Assembly: GCA_964370765.1 (NCBI GenBank)
Contig: CAYJKW010000098.1
Location: forward strand, 1-5,154
Direction of reading: 5' to 3'
Length of the DNA stretch: 5,154 nt
Origin: CAYJBH01 sp964370765
Lineage (GTDB): Bacteria; Bacillota; Clostridia; Oscillospirales; Ruminococcaceae
Of this stretch, positions 1 through 5,154 are shown piece by piece. Each line of letters starts with the position of its first letter. Position 1 is the first letter of the stretch. Position numbers and translations under genes: made by a program. The notes under the pieces are model-generated. The model was not told the DNA's origin. It worked only from the letters and a program-made list of their open reading frames with translations, and did not search any database.

Positions 1-198
1 CGCCCACAGGCGGTTGTTGAGGAGGTCTACCTGCGCCCACAGGCGGTTGTTGAGGAGGTCTACCTGCGCCCACAGGCGGTTGTTGAGGTGGTACACCCGA
101 ACCCATAGGCTGTTGTTGAGGTGGCATACCCGAACCCACAGGCGGCTGTTGAGATGGAACCCCTGCACCAATAGGTGATTGTTGAGCTGTTGAAGCTG
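1..198. repeat. 33-bp in-frame tandem repeat array (about six units visible)
   Basis: Units lie at 1-33, 34-66, 67-99, 100-132, 133-165 and 166-198. The first two are identical, the third differs only near its end, and the next three diverge step by step toward the gene's 5' end. The unit length is a multiple of three, so gain or loss of copies keeps the reading frame; each unit encodes 11 residues rich in Pro, Gln and Gly on the minus strand. The array reaches the left edge, so its full copy number is unknown. Confidence 0.93.
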
Positions 199-355
199 GT
201 TGAGGCGGCCTACCCATTACAACGGGCGGCTGTTGGGGTGTTGTGGCCGGAGTGGTATCATATGTAGCCACAGGCTGTTCTGCCTTTGCACCGCAGTTAT
301 CACAAAATTTTGCAGACTCAGGTAGATTAAACCCGCATTTACTACAATTTGCCAT
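1..355 (-). CDS. Zinc-ribbon protein with Pro/Gln-rich repeat tract (partial, C-terminus beyond left edge)
   Basis: The frame is open from ATG at 355 to the left edge, giving 118 whole codons with no stop. The protein begins MANCSKCGFNLPESAKFCDN and holds a CxxC-x10-CxxC zinc ribbon (C4, C7, C18, C21), typical of the short zinc-ribbon domain at the N-terminus of many Clostridia proteins. From about residue 40 it becomes a low-complexity tract built from an 11-residue unit, PPQQPPVGAGR and variants, encoded by 33-bp DNA repeats. A GGAGGG Shine-Dalgarno (363-368) sits 7 nt before the ATG and a good promoter lies just upstream, so the start is secure. In this architecture a Pro-rich linker often leads to a membrane or folded C-terminal domain; that part is not in view, so the function is unknown. 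It is divergent from the tRNA gene. Confidence 0.85.
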   Translation of the reverse strand, partial: MANCSKCGFNLPESAKFCDNCGAKAEQPVATYDTTPATTPQQPPVVMGRPPQPASTAQQSPIGAGVPSQQPPVGSGMPPQQQPMGSGVPPQQPPVGAGRPPQQPPVGAGRPPQQPPVG

Positions 356-381
356 AATAAAGCCCTCCATATTTTTAATAA

Positions 382-410
382 ATTATAATATATTTTCGCC
401 ATAGAGTCAA
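382..410 (-). promoter_or_regulatory. Sigma-A type promoter of the zinc-ribbon gene
   Basis: On the minus strand TTGACT (410-405) and TATAAT (387-382) are 17 bp apart, five of six and six of six matches to the consensus boxes. Transcription should begin near 375, giving a leader of about 20 nt that contains the GGAGGG ribosome binding site before ATG 355. Confidence 0.85.
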
Positions 411-730
411 TATATTACACATTACTACCTTTTATGTACGGTAGAATATGATTTAACAGGATATACTATTTAAAAAAATACAATAACCATCGGTTCTAAT
501 AGTTATGATTAGTTATAAAAAAGAATAAATTCATGGTGTATACCATCGTCACAGTATTCACAGCAACCACATTCGTCCTTCCTTTTTAACTAAACTAAAA
601 AAATTATAACATCAGGTAGCAAAATATTCCCCATATATTTGTATAGTATACTAGCAACTACTTATATTAATTCAATAATACTAGCTCGAATAGAGGAAAC
701 ACACAAAACAATCAATTCGAAATAAAAGGA
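411..730. other. AT-rich intergenic region without a supported gene
   Basis: This stretch separates the divergent promoters of the zinc-ribbon gene and the tRNA. No long reading frame with a start and ribosome binding site is present. The only suggestive content is on the minus strand: an extended -10 box TGTTATAAT (611-603), a purine-rich AAGGAAGGA (583-575), and weak hairpins (483-506) followed by a run of seven T (478-472). It could be a small transcript, but each element is weak alone. No mobile-element ends or tandem repeats were seen. Confidence 0.5.
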
Positions 731-759
731 TTGACAAACTACAATTTGTGTTATATAAT
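731..759 (+). promoter_or_regulatory. Consensus sigma-A promoter of tRNA-Leu
   Basis: TTGACA (731-736) and TATAAT (754-759) are both perfect consensus hexamers with a 17-bp spacer, the arrangement expected for a strong stable-RNA promoter. The predicted start, near 766, is only a few bases before the mature tRNA 5' end at 769, so the primary transcript has almost no 5' leader for RNase P to remove. Confidence 0.92.
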
Positions 760-768
760 AACTTTGTT

Positions 769-855
769 GCCGCTGTGGCGGAACTGGCAGACGCAAGGGA
801 CTTAAAATCCCTCGATAGAAATATCGTACCGGTTCGATTCCGGTCAGCGGCACCA
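769..855 (+). tRNA. tRNA-Leu (anticodon UAA)
   Basis: An 87-nt class II tRNA that decodes UUA and, by wobble, UUG leucine codons. The acceptor stem GCCGCTG (769-775) pairs perfectly with CAGCGGC (845-851), followed by discriminator A and encoded CCA (853-855). The anticodon stem AGGGA/TCCCT (796-800, 808-812) encloses the loop CTTAAAA with anticodon TAA at 803-805. A long variable arm CGATA/TATCG closes a GAAA tetraloop (813-826), as expected for leucine tRNAs. The T arm ACCGG/CCGGT encloses TTCGATT (828-844). It has its own promoter and a downstream terminator and appears to be a single-gene transcription unit. Frames on the opposite strand across it are artefacts of tRNA sequence. Confidence 0.98.
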
Positions 856-859
856 GCTA

Positions 860-897
860 GGCGCTGAACCCAATTTCGCAAGGATGGGGTCAGCGTC
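860..897 (+). other. Imperfect hairpin in the tRNA trailer
   Basis: Starting 4 nt after the tRNA CCA end, GGCGCTGA (860-867) pairs with TCAGCGTC (890-897, one G-U pair), then after an A/G mismatch CCCA (869-872) pairs with TGGG (885-888), with a weaker inner helix and a CGCA loop. It is followed by TTGCTTATTA rather than a clean T-run, so it is not a canonical intrinsic terminator. It may guide 3' processing or act as a weak first termination signal; the sequence does not decide. Confidence 0.55.
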
Positions 898-938
898 TTG
901 CTTATTATATTGCTTTTTCTAATAATGCCATATTTATC

Positions 939-970
939 GCTGTGAAATTGTTAAATTCACGGCTTTTTTT
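939..970 (+). terminator. Intrinsic terminator of the tRNA-Leu unit
   Basis: GCTGTGAA (939-946) pairs over 8 bp, with one G-U pair, with TTCACGGC (956-963); the loop is 9 nt and seven T follow directly (964-970). This is a standard Rho-independent terminator on the plus strand. It sits 84 nt after the tRNA end and insulates the tRNA from the next gene. Confidence 0.88.
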
Positions 971-996
971 AAAAATATTACACAAGATAGTATATA
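968..996 (+). promoter_or_regulatory. Weak candidate promoter of the C_GCAxxG_C_C-nadE unit
   Basis: TTTAAA (968-973) and TATATA (991-996) are 17 bp apart and each matches the sigma-A consensus at four of six positions. A promoter is expected here because a terminator ends just upstream at 970, but in such AT-rich sequence similar matches arise by chance, so the assignment is tentative. Confidence 0.3.
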
Positions 997-1013
997 AAAT
1001 ATAGGAGGAATAT

Positions 1014-1403
1014 ATGAGTAGAAGAACCGATTATGCCTGTGAGTTATCATGCGACAAGGACACTCATTATAACTGCTGTCAAAAAGTAGTTATCTCGTTT
1101 TGTGATGTTTGTAACATAGATAAAAAAACTGCCTATAATATAGGCAATCATTTTGGTGGTGGGATGAAGGTAGGCGCAACCTGCGGCGCACTAAGCGGTG
1201 CATTAATTGTGCTGGGTAACCTAGATGTATCAAATAATGATGTAAAGCAATATATTGAAAAATTTGAAGATATACATGGCGATATTAATTGTAAACAGCT
1301 ACTACTAAAGGTAGATGAAAATCTATCACGAGAAAAGCTATGTAGTGGGCTTGTAAAATACTGTATAGAACAGATAGAAGAGTTAGCTAATATTAAAGAA
1401 TAA
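1014..1403 (+). CDS. C_GCAxxG_C_C family protein (putative redox-active)
   Basis: This 129-residue protein matches the C_GCAxxG_C_C family, small cysteine-containing proteins thought to be redox-active but without an established reaction. Hallmarks in order are NCC (C21, C22), FGGGMKVGATCGALSG (F47-G62, with C57 in the GCAxxG-like core, here TCGALSG), C93 and C110, the two later family cysteines. Extra cysteines at 9, 13, 30, 33 and 117 make it cysteine-rich. There is no signal peptide or membrane segment, so it is probably cytoplasmic. A strong AGGAGGA site (1003-1009) 4 nt before ATG 1014 fixes the start. Its stop lies 34 bp before nadE with no terminator between, so the two are probably co-transcribed. 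The family call is firm; role, cofactor and any link to NAD synthesis are unknown. Confidence 0.85.
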   Translation: MSRRTDYACELSCDKDTHYNCCQKVVISFCDVCNIDKKTAYNIGNHFGGGMKVGATCGALSGALIVLGNLDVSNNDVKQYIEKFEDIHGDINCKQLLLKVDENLSREKLCSGLVKYCIEQIEELANIKE

Positions 1404-1437
1404 TTTATAATGCAAATTAATGGAAGGACTATAACCT

Positions 1438-3348
1438 ATGGATTTTGTAAAAGTTGCTGCAACTAATGTTGTTGTTTCGGTAGCAGACGCTGCGGCTAAT
1501 GGGCGTGCAATATTAGAAAAAATGCGGGAATTACAGCCTGCACACCTAGTTTGTTTTCAAGAACTTTGCATAACAGGTTATAGTTGTGGCGACCTGTTTT
1601 TACAAGAAAAATTACTAAAGGATGCCATCGAAACACTTAAGATGTTAATTAGCAAAAGCAAAAAGTTCGACACAGTGTTTGTTGTCGGATTACCGTTAAA
1701 AGTTGATGGAAAGCTATATAATGTGGGGGCTGTGTTGTGTAAAGGCAAATTGCTTGGCATGGTTCCAAAGACACATTTGCCAAATTATGGCGAGTTTTAT
1801 GAGATGCGCCATTTTACCCCTGCACCTAAAGATAATATGATGATAGATTTTAATGGTGAGAAGATTCTATTTGGTACGAAGCTACTTTTTAAGTGGCAAG
1901 AACAGCAAAATTTTGTACTGGCAGTTGAGATATGTGAAGATTTTTGGTCGGCATCTCCCCCCTCAACAAACCATGCGCTAAATGGTGCAACGATAATATC
2001 TAATCTTTCAGCCAGTAACGAAACAATAGGTAAAGCCGAGTTCCGAAGGGCCCTTGTTAAGAATATTTCACAGCGCCTTGTTTGTGGTTATCTGTATGCT
2101 AATGCCGGATTTGGCGAAAGCACAACCGATACTGTTTATGCAGGCCATCAGCTTATTGCAGAAAACGGTTATCTATTATCAGAAACAATGCCGTTTGAGG
2201 AAAAGGCGGCAATTACAGACCTTGATTTATATTCTATTGAGTATGAACGTAGCAGGATGACTACCTTTAATTCACTGCAAGATAATAATTATACTGTGGT
2301 CACTTTTTCTATGTTAAAACAGCAGACTGTACTTAGTAGGACAATTGATGCACAGCCATTCATTCCGCATAGTCCAGATGAATGGGAAACCAGATGTGAG
2401 ATGATACTAAAGCTTCAATCCATGGGGCTTGTAAAAAGACTACATCATACAAGATGCGATAAAGTAATTATCGGTATTTCCGGTGGGCTGGATAGTACAC
2501 TTGCACTTCTTTGTATATACCGTGCATATACTCATTTAGGTAAATCCCTTAATGATATTGTTGCGGTAACTATGCCTTGCTTTGGAACAACCGGTCGCAC
2601 ACGAAACAATGCAGAGTTGCTTTGCAATTCGCTACAGATAACGCTTCGTGAGATAGACATACATCAAGCCGTTACCCAACATCTTAAAGATATTGGGCAT
2701 GATGGAATAAGTGCAGATGTAACATATGAAAATGCTCAGGCGCGTATGCGTACCCTAATACTGATGGATTTAGCAAACAAGGAAAACGGAATAGTTATTG
2801 GTACCGGTGATCTATCAGAACTTGCACTTGGCTTTGCAACATACAATGGCGATCATATGAGTATGTATGGTGTTAATTCGGGTGTTCCTAAGACGCTGGT
2901 TAAGGCGCTTGTAGAGTATGAGGCAAAGAGAGTAGGCGGCTCGTTGTTAGATGTGCTTAAGGATATTGTAGATACCCCGGTAAGTCCGGAATTACTACCA
3001 GCCAAAGAAGATAAGATAGAACAACAAACCGAAGAGATTGTAGGACCGTATATTCTACATGACTTCTTTCTTTATCACACAATCCGCTGGGGACGCCGGC
3101 CTAAGCATACCTACGAGTTGGCAGTTATAGCCTTTAAAGATAGTTTTGACACAAAGACAATAAAGCACTGGATCGTTATTTTTTATAAAAGGTTCTTTAC
3201 TCAACAGTATAAGCGCAGTTGTATGCCGGATGGAACAAAGATCGGATCAGTTACCCTGTCACCGCGTGCGGATTGGCGTATGCCATCCGATGCCGTTAGT
3301 GATGCATGGATTAAAGAAGCACAAGAAATAGATACGACATCCCTATAA
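1438..3348 (+). CDS. nadE: Glutamine-dependent NAD+ synthetase
   Basis: The enzyme amidates deamido-NAD+ to NAD+ using ATP, with ammonia from glutamine, the last step of NAD+ biosynthesis, in the cytoplasm. At 636 residues it is the long two-domain type. The N-terminal nitrilase-like glutaminase domain (about 1-290) shows the Glu-Lys-Cys triad: E42 in FQELCITGYS, K111 in PKTHLPNYGEF and nucleophile C166 in EICEDFW. The synthetase domain (about 320-636) has the ATP pyrophosphatase loop SGGLDS (348-353), then GTGDLSELALG (455-465) and YNGDHMSMYGVNSGVPKTLV (469-488), conserved in the family. No key residue is missing and the frame is intact. GGAAGGA (1422-1428) lies 9 nt before ATG 1438. It follows the C_GCAxxG_C_C gene in a probable two-gene operon and ends at a strong terminator. 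No NAD-responsive operator was recognised. Confidence 0.97.
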   Translation: MDFVKVAATNVVVSVADAAANGRAILEKMRELQPAHLVCFQELCITGYSCGDLFLQEKLLKDAIETLKMLISKSKKFDTVFVVGLPLKVDGKLYNVGAVLCKGKLLGMVPKTHLPNYGEFYEMRHFTPAPKDNMMIDFNGEKILFGTKLLFKWQEQQNFVLAVEICEDFWSASPPSTNHALNGATIISNLSASNETIGKAEFRRALVKNISQRLVCGYLYANAGFGESTTDTVYAGHQLIAENGYLLSETMPFEEKAAITDLDLYSIEYERSRMTTFNSLQDNNYTVVTFSMLKQQTVLSRTIDAQPFIPHSPDEWETRCEMILKLQSMGLVKRLHHTRCDKVIIGISGGLDSTLALLCIYRAYTHLGKSLNDIVAVTMPCFGTTGRTRNNAELLCNSLQITLREIDIHQAVTQHLKDIGHDGISADVTYENAQARMRTLILMDLANKENGIVIGTGDLSELALGFATYNGDHMSMYGVNSGVPKTLVKALVEYEAKRVGGSLLDVLKDIVDTPVSPELLPAKEDKIEQQTEEIVGPYILHDFFLYHTIRWGRRPKHTYELAVIAFKDSFDTKTIKHWIVIFYKRFFTQQYKRSCMPDGTKIGSVTLSPRADWRMPSDAVSDAWIKEAQEIDTTSL

Positions 3349-3353
3349 TTAAA

Positions 3354-3399
3354 TGTAAAAAAGCCCGCTAAATTTTTTGATTTAGTAGGCTTTTTACAT
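3354..3399. terminator. Bidirectional intrinsic terminator between convergent genes
   Basis: GCCCGCTAAAT (3363-3373) pairs with ATTTAGTAGGC (3380-3390) with one mismatch and one G-U pair around a 6-nt loop. An A-run (3357-3362) precedes the stem and a T-run (3391-3395) follows it, so the structure can end transcripts in either direction. It lies 5 nt after the nadE stop and 6 nt after the stop of the opposing membrane-protein gene, and so serves both. Confidence 0.9.
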
Positions 3400-3405
3400 A
3401 GGTTA

Positions 3406-4893
3406 TTAAAAAATGAGTATACTATTTTCTACATTTGCAAGTATACCGGAAACTACACTTAGCCAAAGCAAAAATACTGTGCCGGAAATTATTGCTGTTT
3501 TTAACCAGTTGACCTTTAGATAGCCTAATAATGCCTTTACGTCTATTAAATTTGTTATATAGAAATACATTAAAAAGTGCACGATAATAAAAAATCTTAT
3601 TTCTATTGCACCTGCAAGTGTTAAAAAACAGGAGAATATCAGCGCAATAATAACATACCAATTCTTTTTGAAAAAGCTTTTTTCGTTGTATCTCTCCGAC
3701 CTTGAAAAATATATTATTGCCGAGATTATCCAAAGTGATATATTTAAAATTATTCTAAAATATTTATTTTCAAAAAGATCGCTTACATATGCCTCACTAA
3801 ATATAGGGGTTAATGCACTTACGATGTGACGAGAGTAGATAGCAACCACCTCTAGCGGATATTTAAAAATAAGATCGAAAAATTTTGAATATGTAAAATT
3901 TTCTGCTGTAATTTCTTCATTACCCAAAATCATCATCCCGGCCTTATCATAAAAGCGTACGGCAGGTGATGCATAGCTACCGGGATCTCCAGTATATGTT
4001 TCATAACGAGGTACAAAAATCCCCCAGTATACCTGCCTCATCTGCAAATCGCCGGTATAGGTGGGATAAAATTGATCGATAAATCTTTCGGTAGTTATAC
4101 GTGGCGATGCGTCACCGGTATATTTATAGTTAATCATACCTTGCGGGATTGCAAAAACTGTTACACCTATAGCCAATGTAATAATAGCAATCGAGACATT
4201 TTTTAAAAGGTTTAATAAAGTGTTTTTAGAAAAAACCTCATGTTTGGCTTTACCGTGTATAACATGTTTTACTGTGCAAGAAAGGATATAACCTACAATC
4301 AGTATTGCCGAATATATATATACAGCCCTAATATTATATGCAATATACATTGATAATCCACAAGCGAAAAGGCTTAGTATCCTGTATATGAATCTTTTAT
4401 TAATGTTTATAACAAATAGTTTTGCAAACAACATAGCTGAAATTATATACAGCATTGCCGGTAAATCTGATAAGGGGTGTACAATAATATCGTTCCAGTT
4501 ATATATAAATAAGGCAGATTGAATTACTGTTGCGATATAGTACTGTTTTGTGCGAAATGATATATTAAAGATAGTTGGCAAAGAAAAAACGATAGTAATA
4601 GCCGTAAATAAAGATAGATAAATATATAATATAATAAATGGATCAACCGAAATATACTCAGCGAATACCTGCAAGAATAGATGAAAAGTAGGTAAAAAAT
4701 ATCCTCTGAATGTATATGGATATTCTAATATGTTAAATCCCGAGTCTGTACTTATTGTGTATGCCGTTTCCCAATAGTACTGAGCGTCATAGATTGCTGA
4801 AAAATCTGAAAGTAATAGGCAAGGGCAAAGTATAATAAAAAAGACCAATAATAGATGACAGCACCTTATTAAAATATTTTTATAATTAATCAA
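3406..4893 (-). CDS. Multi-pass membrane protein, probable GT-C type glycosyltransferase
   Basis: With a TTG start at 4893 the protein has 495 residues. A longer form from ATG 4917 (503 residues, numbering used here) lacks a Shine-Dalgarno, whereas AGGGAG (4907-4902) sits 8 nt before the TTG. About eleven membrane segments are visible (near 16-36, 91-113, 125-141, 152-170, 179-196, 198-216, 240-258, 389-405, 420-437, 440-458, 474-493). The first outer loop carries acidic residues in SDFSAIYDAQYYWE (D38, D44, E50), the usual site of GT-C catalytic acids; HPLSDLPA (147-154) and EIRFFIIVHFL (439-449) also resemble GT-C patterns. A large loop (about 259-388), probably extracytoplasmic, contains three YTGD motifs. 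The preceding gene encodes a polyprenyl-phosphate glycosyltransferase, fitting transfer of a lipid-linked sugar to a cell-envelope acceptor. No specific family is named; sugar and acceptor are unknown, and a non-catalytic membrane role remains possible. Confidence 0.72.
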   Translation of the reverse strand: MINYKNILIRCCHLLLVFFIILCPCLLLSDFSAIYDAQYYWETAYTISTDSGFNILEYPYTFRGYFLPTFHLFLQVFAEYISVDPFIILYIYLSLFTAITIVFSLPTIFNISFRTKQYYIATVIQSALFIYNWNDIIVHPLSDLPAMLYIISAMLFAKLFVININKRFIYRILSLFACGLSMYIAYNIRAVYIYSAILIVGYILSCTVKHVIHGKAKHEVFSKNTLLNLLKNVSIAIITLAIGVTVFAIPQGMINYKYTGDASPRITTERFIDQFYPTYTGDLQMRQVYWGIFVPRYETYTGDPGSYASPAVRFYDKAGMMILGNEEITAENFTYSKFFDLIFKYPLEVVAIYSRHIVSALTPIFSEAYVSDLFENKYFRIILNISLWIISAIIYFSRSERYNEKSFFKKNWYVIIALIFSCFLTLAGAIEIRFFIIVHFLMYFYITNLIDVKALLGYLKVNWLKTAIISGTVFLLWLSVVSGILANVENSILIF

Positions 4894-4901
4894 AAGAAAA
4901 A

Positions 4902-4909
4902 CTCCCTTA
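4902..4909 (-). promoter_or_regulatory. Shine-Dalgarno abutting the upstream stop, setting a TTG start
   Basis: On the minus strand the stop TAA (4909-4907) of the glycosyltransferase gene merges with the site AGGGAG, placed 8 nt before TTG 4893. The ATG at 4917 is preceded only by CAAAAAGATA, without a comparable site. The arrangement suggests translational coupling from the upstream gene and favours the TTG start. Confidence 0.65.
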
Positions 4910-5154
4910 TGATACATTATCTTTTTGTTTACTGCTTATTTTAATATCCTCAATAATAAAAACCGGACGATTTCTTGATGCATCAAAAATTCTCCAGATA
5001 TAGTTACCTATTATGCCGAGTGTTAACATAATTATACCAAAACTAAATAGCTGAAAAATCATTAGTGTCGTAAAACCTTCAACAGGTATCTGCCCTACTA
5101 TGTTGCCAATTAATACAATCACTGCCCATATTGCAGCACCTATACAGGAAAATA
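4907..5154 (-). CDS. GtrB/ArnC-like polyprenyl-phosphate glycosyltransferase (partial, C-terminal end)
   Basis: The frame is open from the right edge (first whole codon at 5152) to TAA at 4907-4909, giving the last 81 residues. Two membrane segments are visible (about 1-19 and 27-50), then the conserved tail GIIGNYIWRIFDASRNRP (46-63) and FIIED. This pattern of two C-terminal helices, then G-x-Y-x-x-R-I-[YF]-D and a basic RPxxII tail, is typical of family 2 glycosyltransferases such as GtrB, ArnC and CsbB, which attach a sugar to undecaprenyl phosphate on the cytoplasmic face. The catalytic GT2 domain lies outside the window. An in-frame GTG at 5122 is inside the conserved helix and is not taken as the start. 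The gene is followed directly by the GT-C-like gene, probably in one operon. Confidence 0.83.
   Translation of the reverse strand, partial: FSCIGAAIWAVIVLIGNIVGQIPVEGFTTLMIFQLFSFGIIMLTLGIIGNYIWRIFDASRNRPVFIIEDIKISSKQKDNVS

Noticed and set aside
1..198. CRISPR-like repeat array
   Set aside because: The units are directly adjacent without unique spacers, are in frame with a coding sequence and encode an 11-residue repeat, so this is a protein-coding minisatellite.
217..402. 61-codon minus-strand frame overlapping the zinc-ribbon gene
   Set aside because: It is in another frame than the well-supported zinc-ribbon gene, spans that gene's promoter and -10 box, and has no recognisable domain.
666..716. 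Inverted and direct short repeats in the intergenic region (TCGAAT/ATTCGA, ACTAGC twice)
   Set aside because: They are 6 bp long in very AT-rich DNA and are expected by chance; no operator or element end could be supported.
662..881. Minus-strand reading frames of 63 and 66 codons across the tRNA
   Set aside because: They are antisense to tRNA-Leu and contain the stock translations (such as GIEPVRYFYRGILSP and DRNRTGTIFLSRDFKS) that arise from any such tRNA; this is a well-known annotation artefact.
843..895. Integration attachment site at the tRNA 3' end
   Set aside because: The direct repeat GGTCAGCG is only 8 bp, the copies are 45 bp apart, and no integrase or mobile genes are present in the window.
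1578..1760. 60-codon minus-strand frame inside nadE
   Set aside because: It is antisense to the intact glutaminase domain of nadE with no ribosome binding site or domain support; the same applies to the 68-codon plus-strand frame at 2054-2260.
3422..3733. 103-codon minus-strand frame inside the membrane-protein gene
   Set aside because: It overlaps the last part of the GT-C-like gene in another frame and its basic, aromatic-rich composition is typical of an out-of-frame reading of AT-rich membrane-protein DNA.

Overview
The window is AT-rich and looks like a chromosomal segment of a low-GC Gram-positive bacterium, most likely a member of the Bacillota class Clostridia. The reasons are strong purine-rich Shine-Dalgarno sites before most genes, sigma-A type promoters with near-consensus boxes 17 bp apart, a tRNA with encoded CCA, a C_GCAxxG_C_C redox-type protein and a fused glutamine-dependent NAD+ synthetase. 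No transposase, integrase, phage gene, CRISPR array or rRNA is visible. The exact taxon cannot be read from the sequence.

Layout. (1) 1-355, minus strand: the 5' part of a gene for a protein with an N-terminal four-cysteine zinc ribbon and a Pro/Gln/Gly repeat tract encoded by a 33-bp in-frame tandem repeat; it runs off the left edge. Its promoter (382-410) and ribosome binding site are clear. (2) 411-730: an AT-rich intergenic stretch with no convincing gene, though a weak small-transcript candidate lies on the minus strand. (3) 731-970: a near-perfect promoter, tRNA-Leu(UAA), an unusual trailer hairpin and an intrinsic terminator. (4) 1014-3348, plus strand: two genes 34 bp apart, a cysteine-rich C_GCAxxG_C_C family protein and nadE. 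(5) 3354-3399: an intrinsic terminator able to work in both directions. (6) 3406-5154, minus strand: two genes of an envelope-glycosylation operon entering from the right edge, the C-terminal end of a GtrB/ArnC-type polyprenyl-phosphate glycosyltransferase and a multi-pass membrane protein that looks like a GT-C glycosyltransferase.

How the genes fit together. The last two genes form a logical pair: the first type of enzyme charges undecaprenyl phosphate with a sugar on the cytoplasmic face, and GT-C enzymes transfer such lipid-linked sugars to an acceptor outside the membrane. NadE makes NAD+ from deamido-NAD+; its small cysteine-rich neighbour may be redox-active, but the link is only positional. 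The most interesting points are the 33-bp repeat array, the glycosylation pair with a triple YTGD spacing in the GT-C outer loop, a TTG start set by a Shine-Dalgarno next to the upstream stop, and the tRNA trailer hairpin whose arms could also pair with the tRNA acceptor stem. Most of the window is otherwise ordinary.
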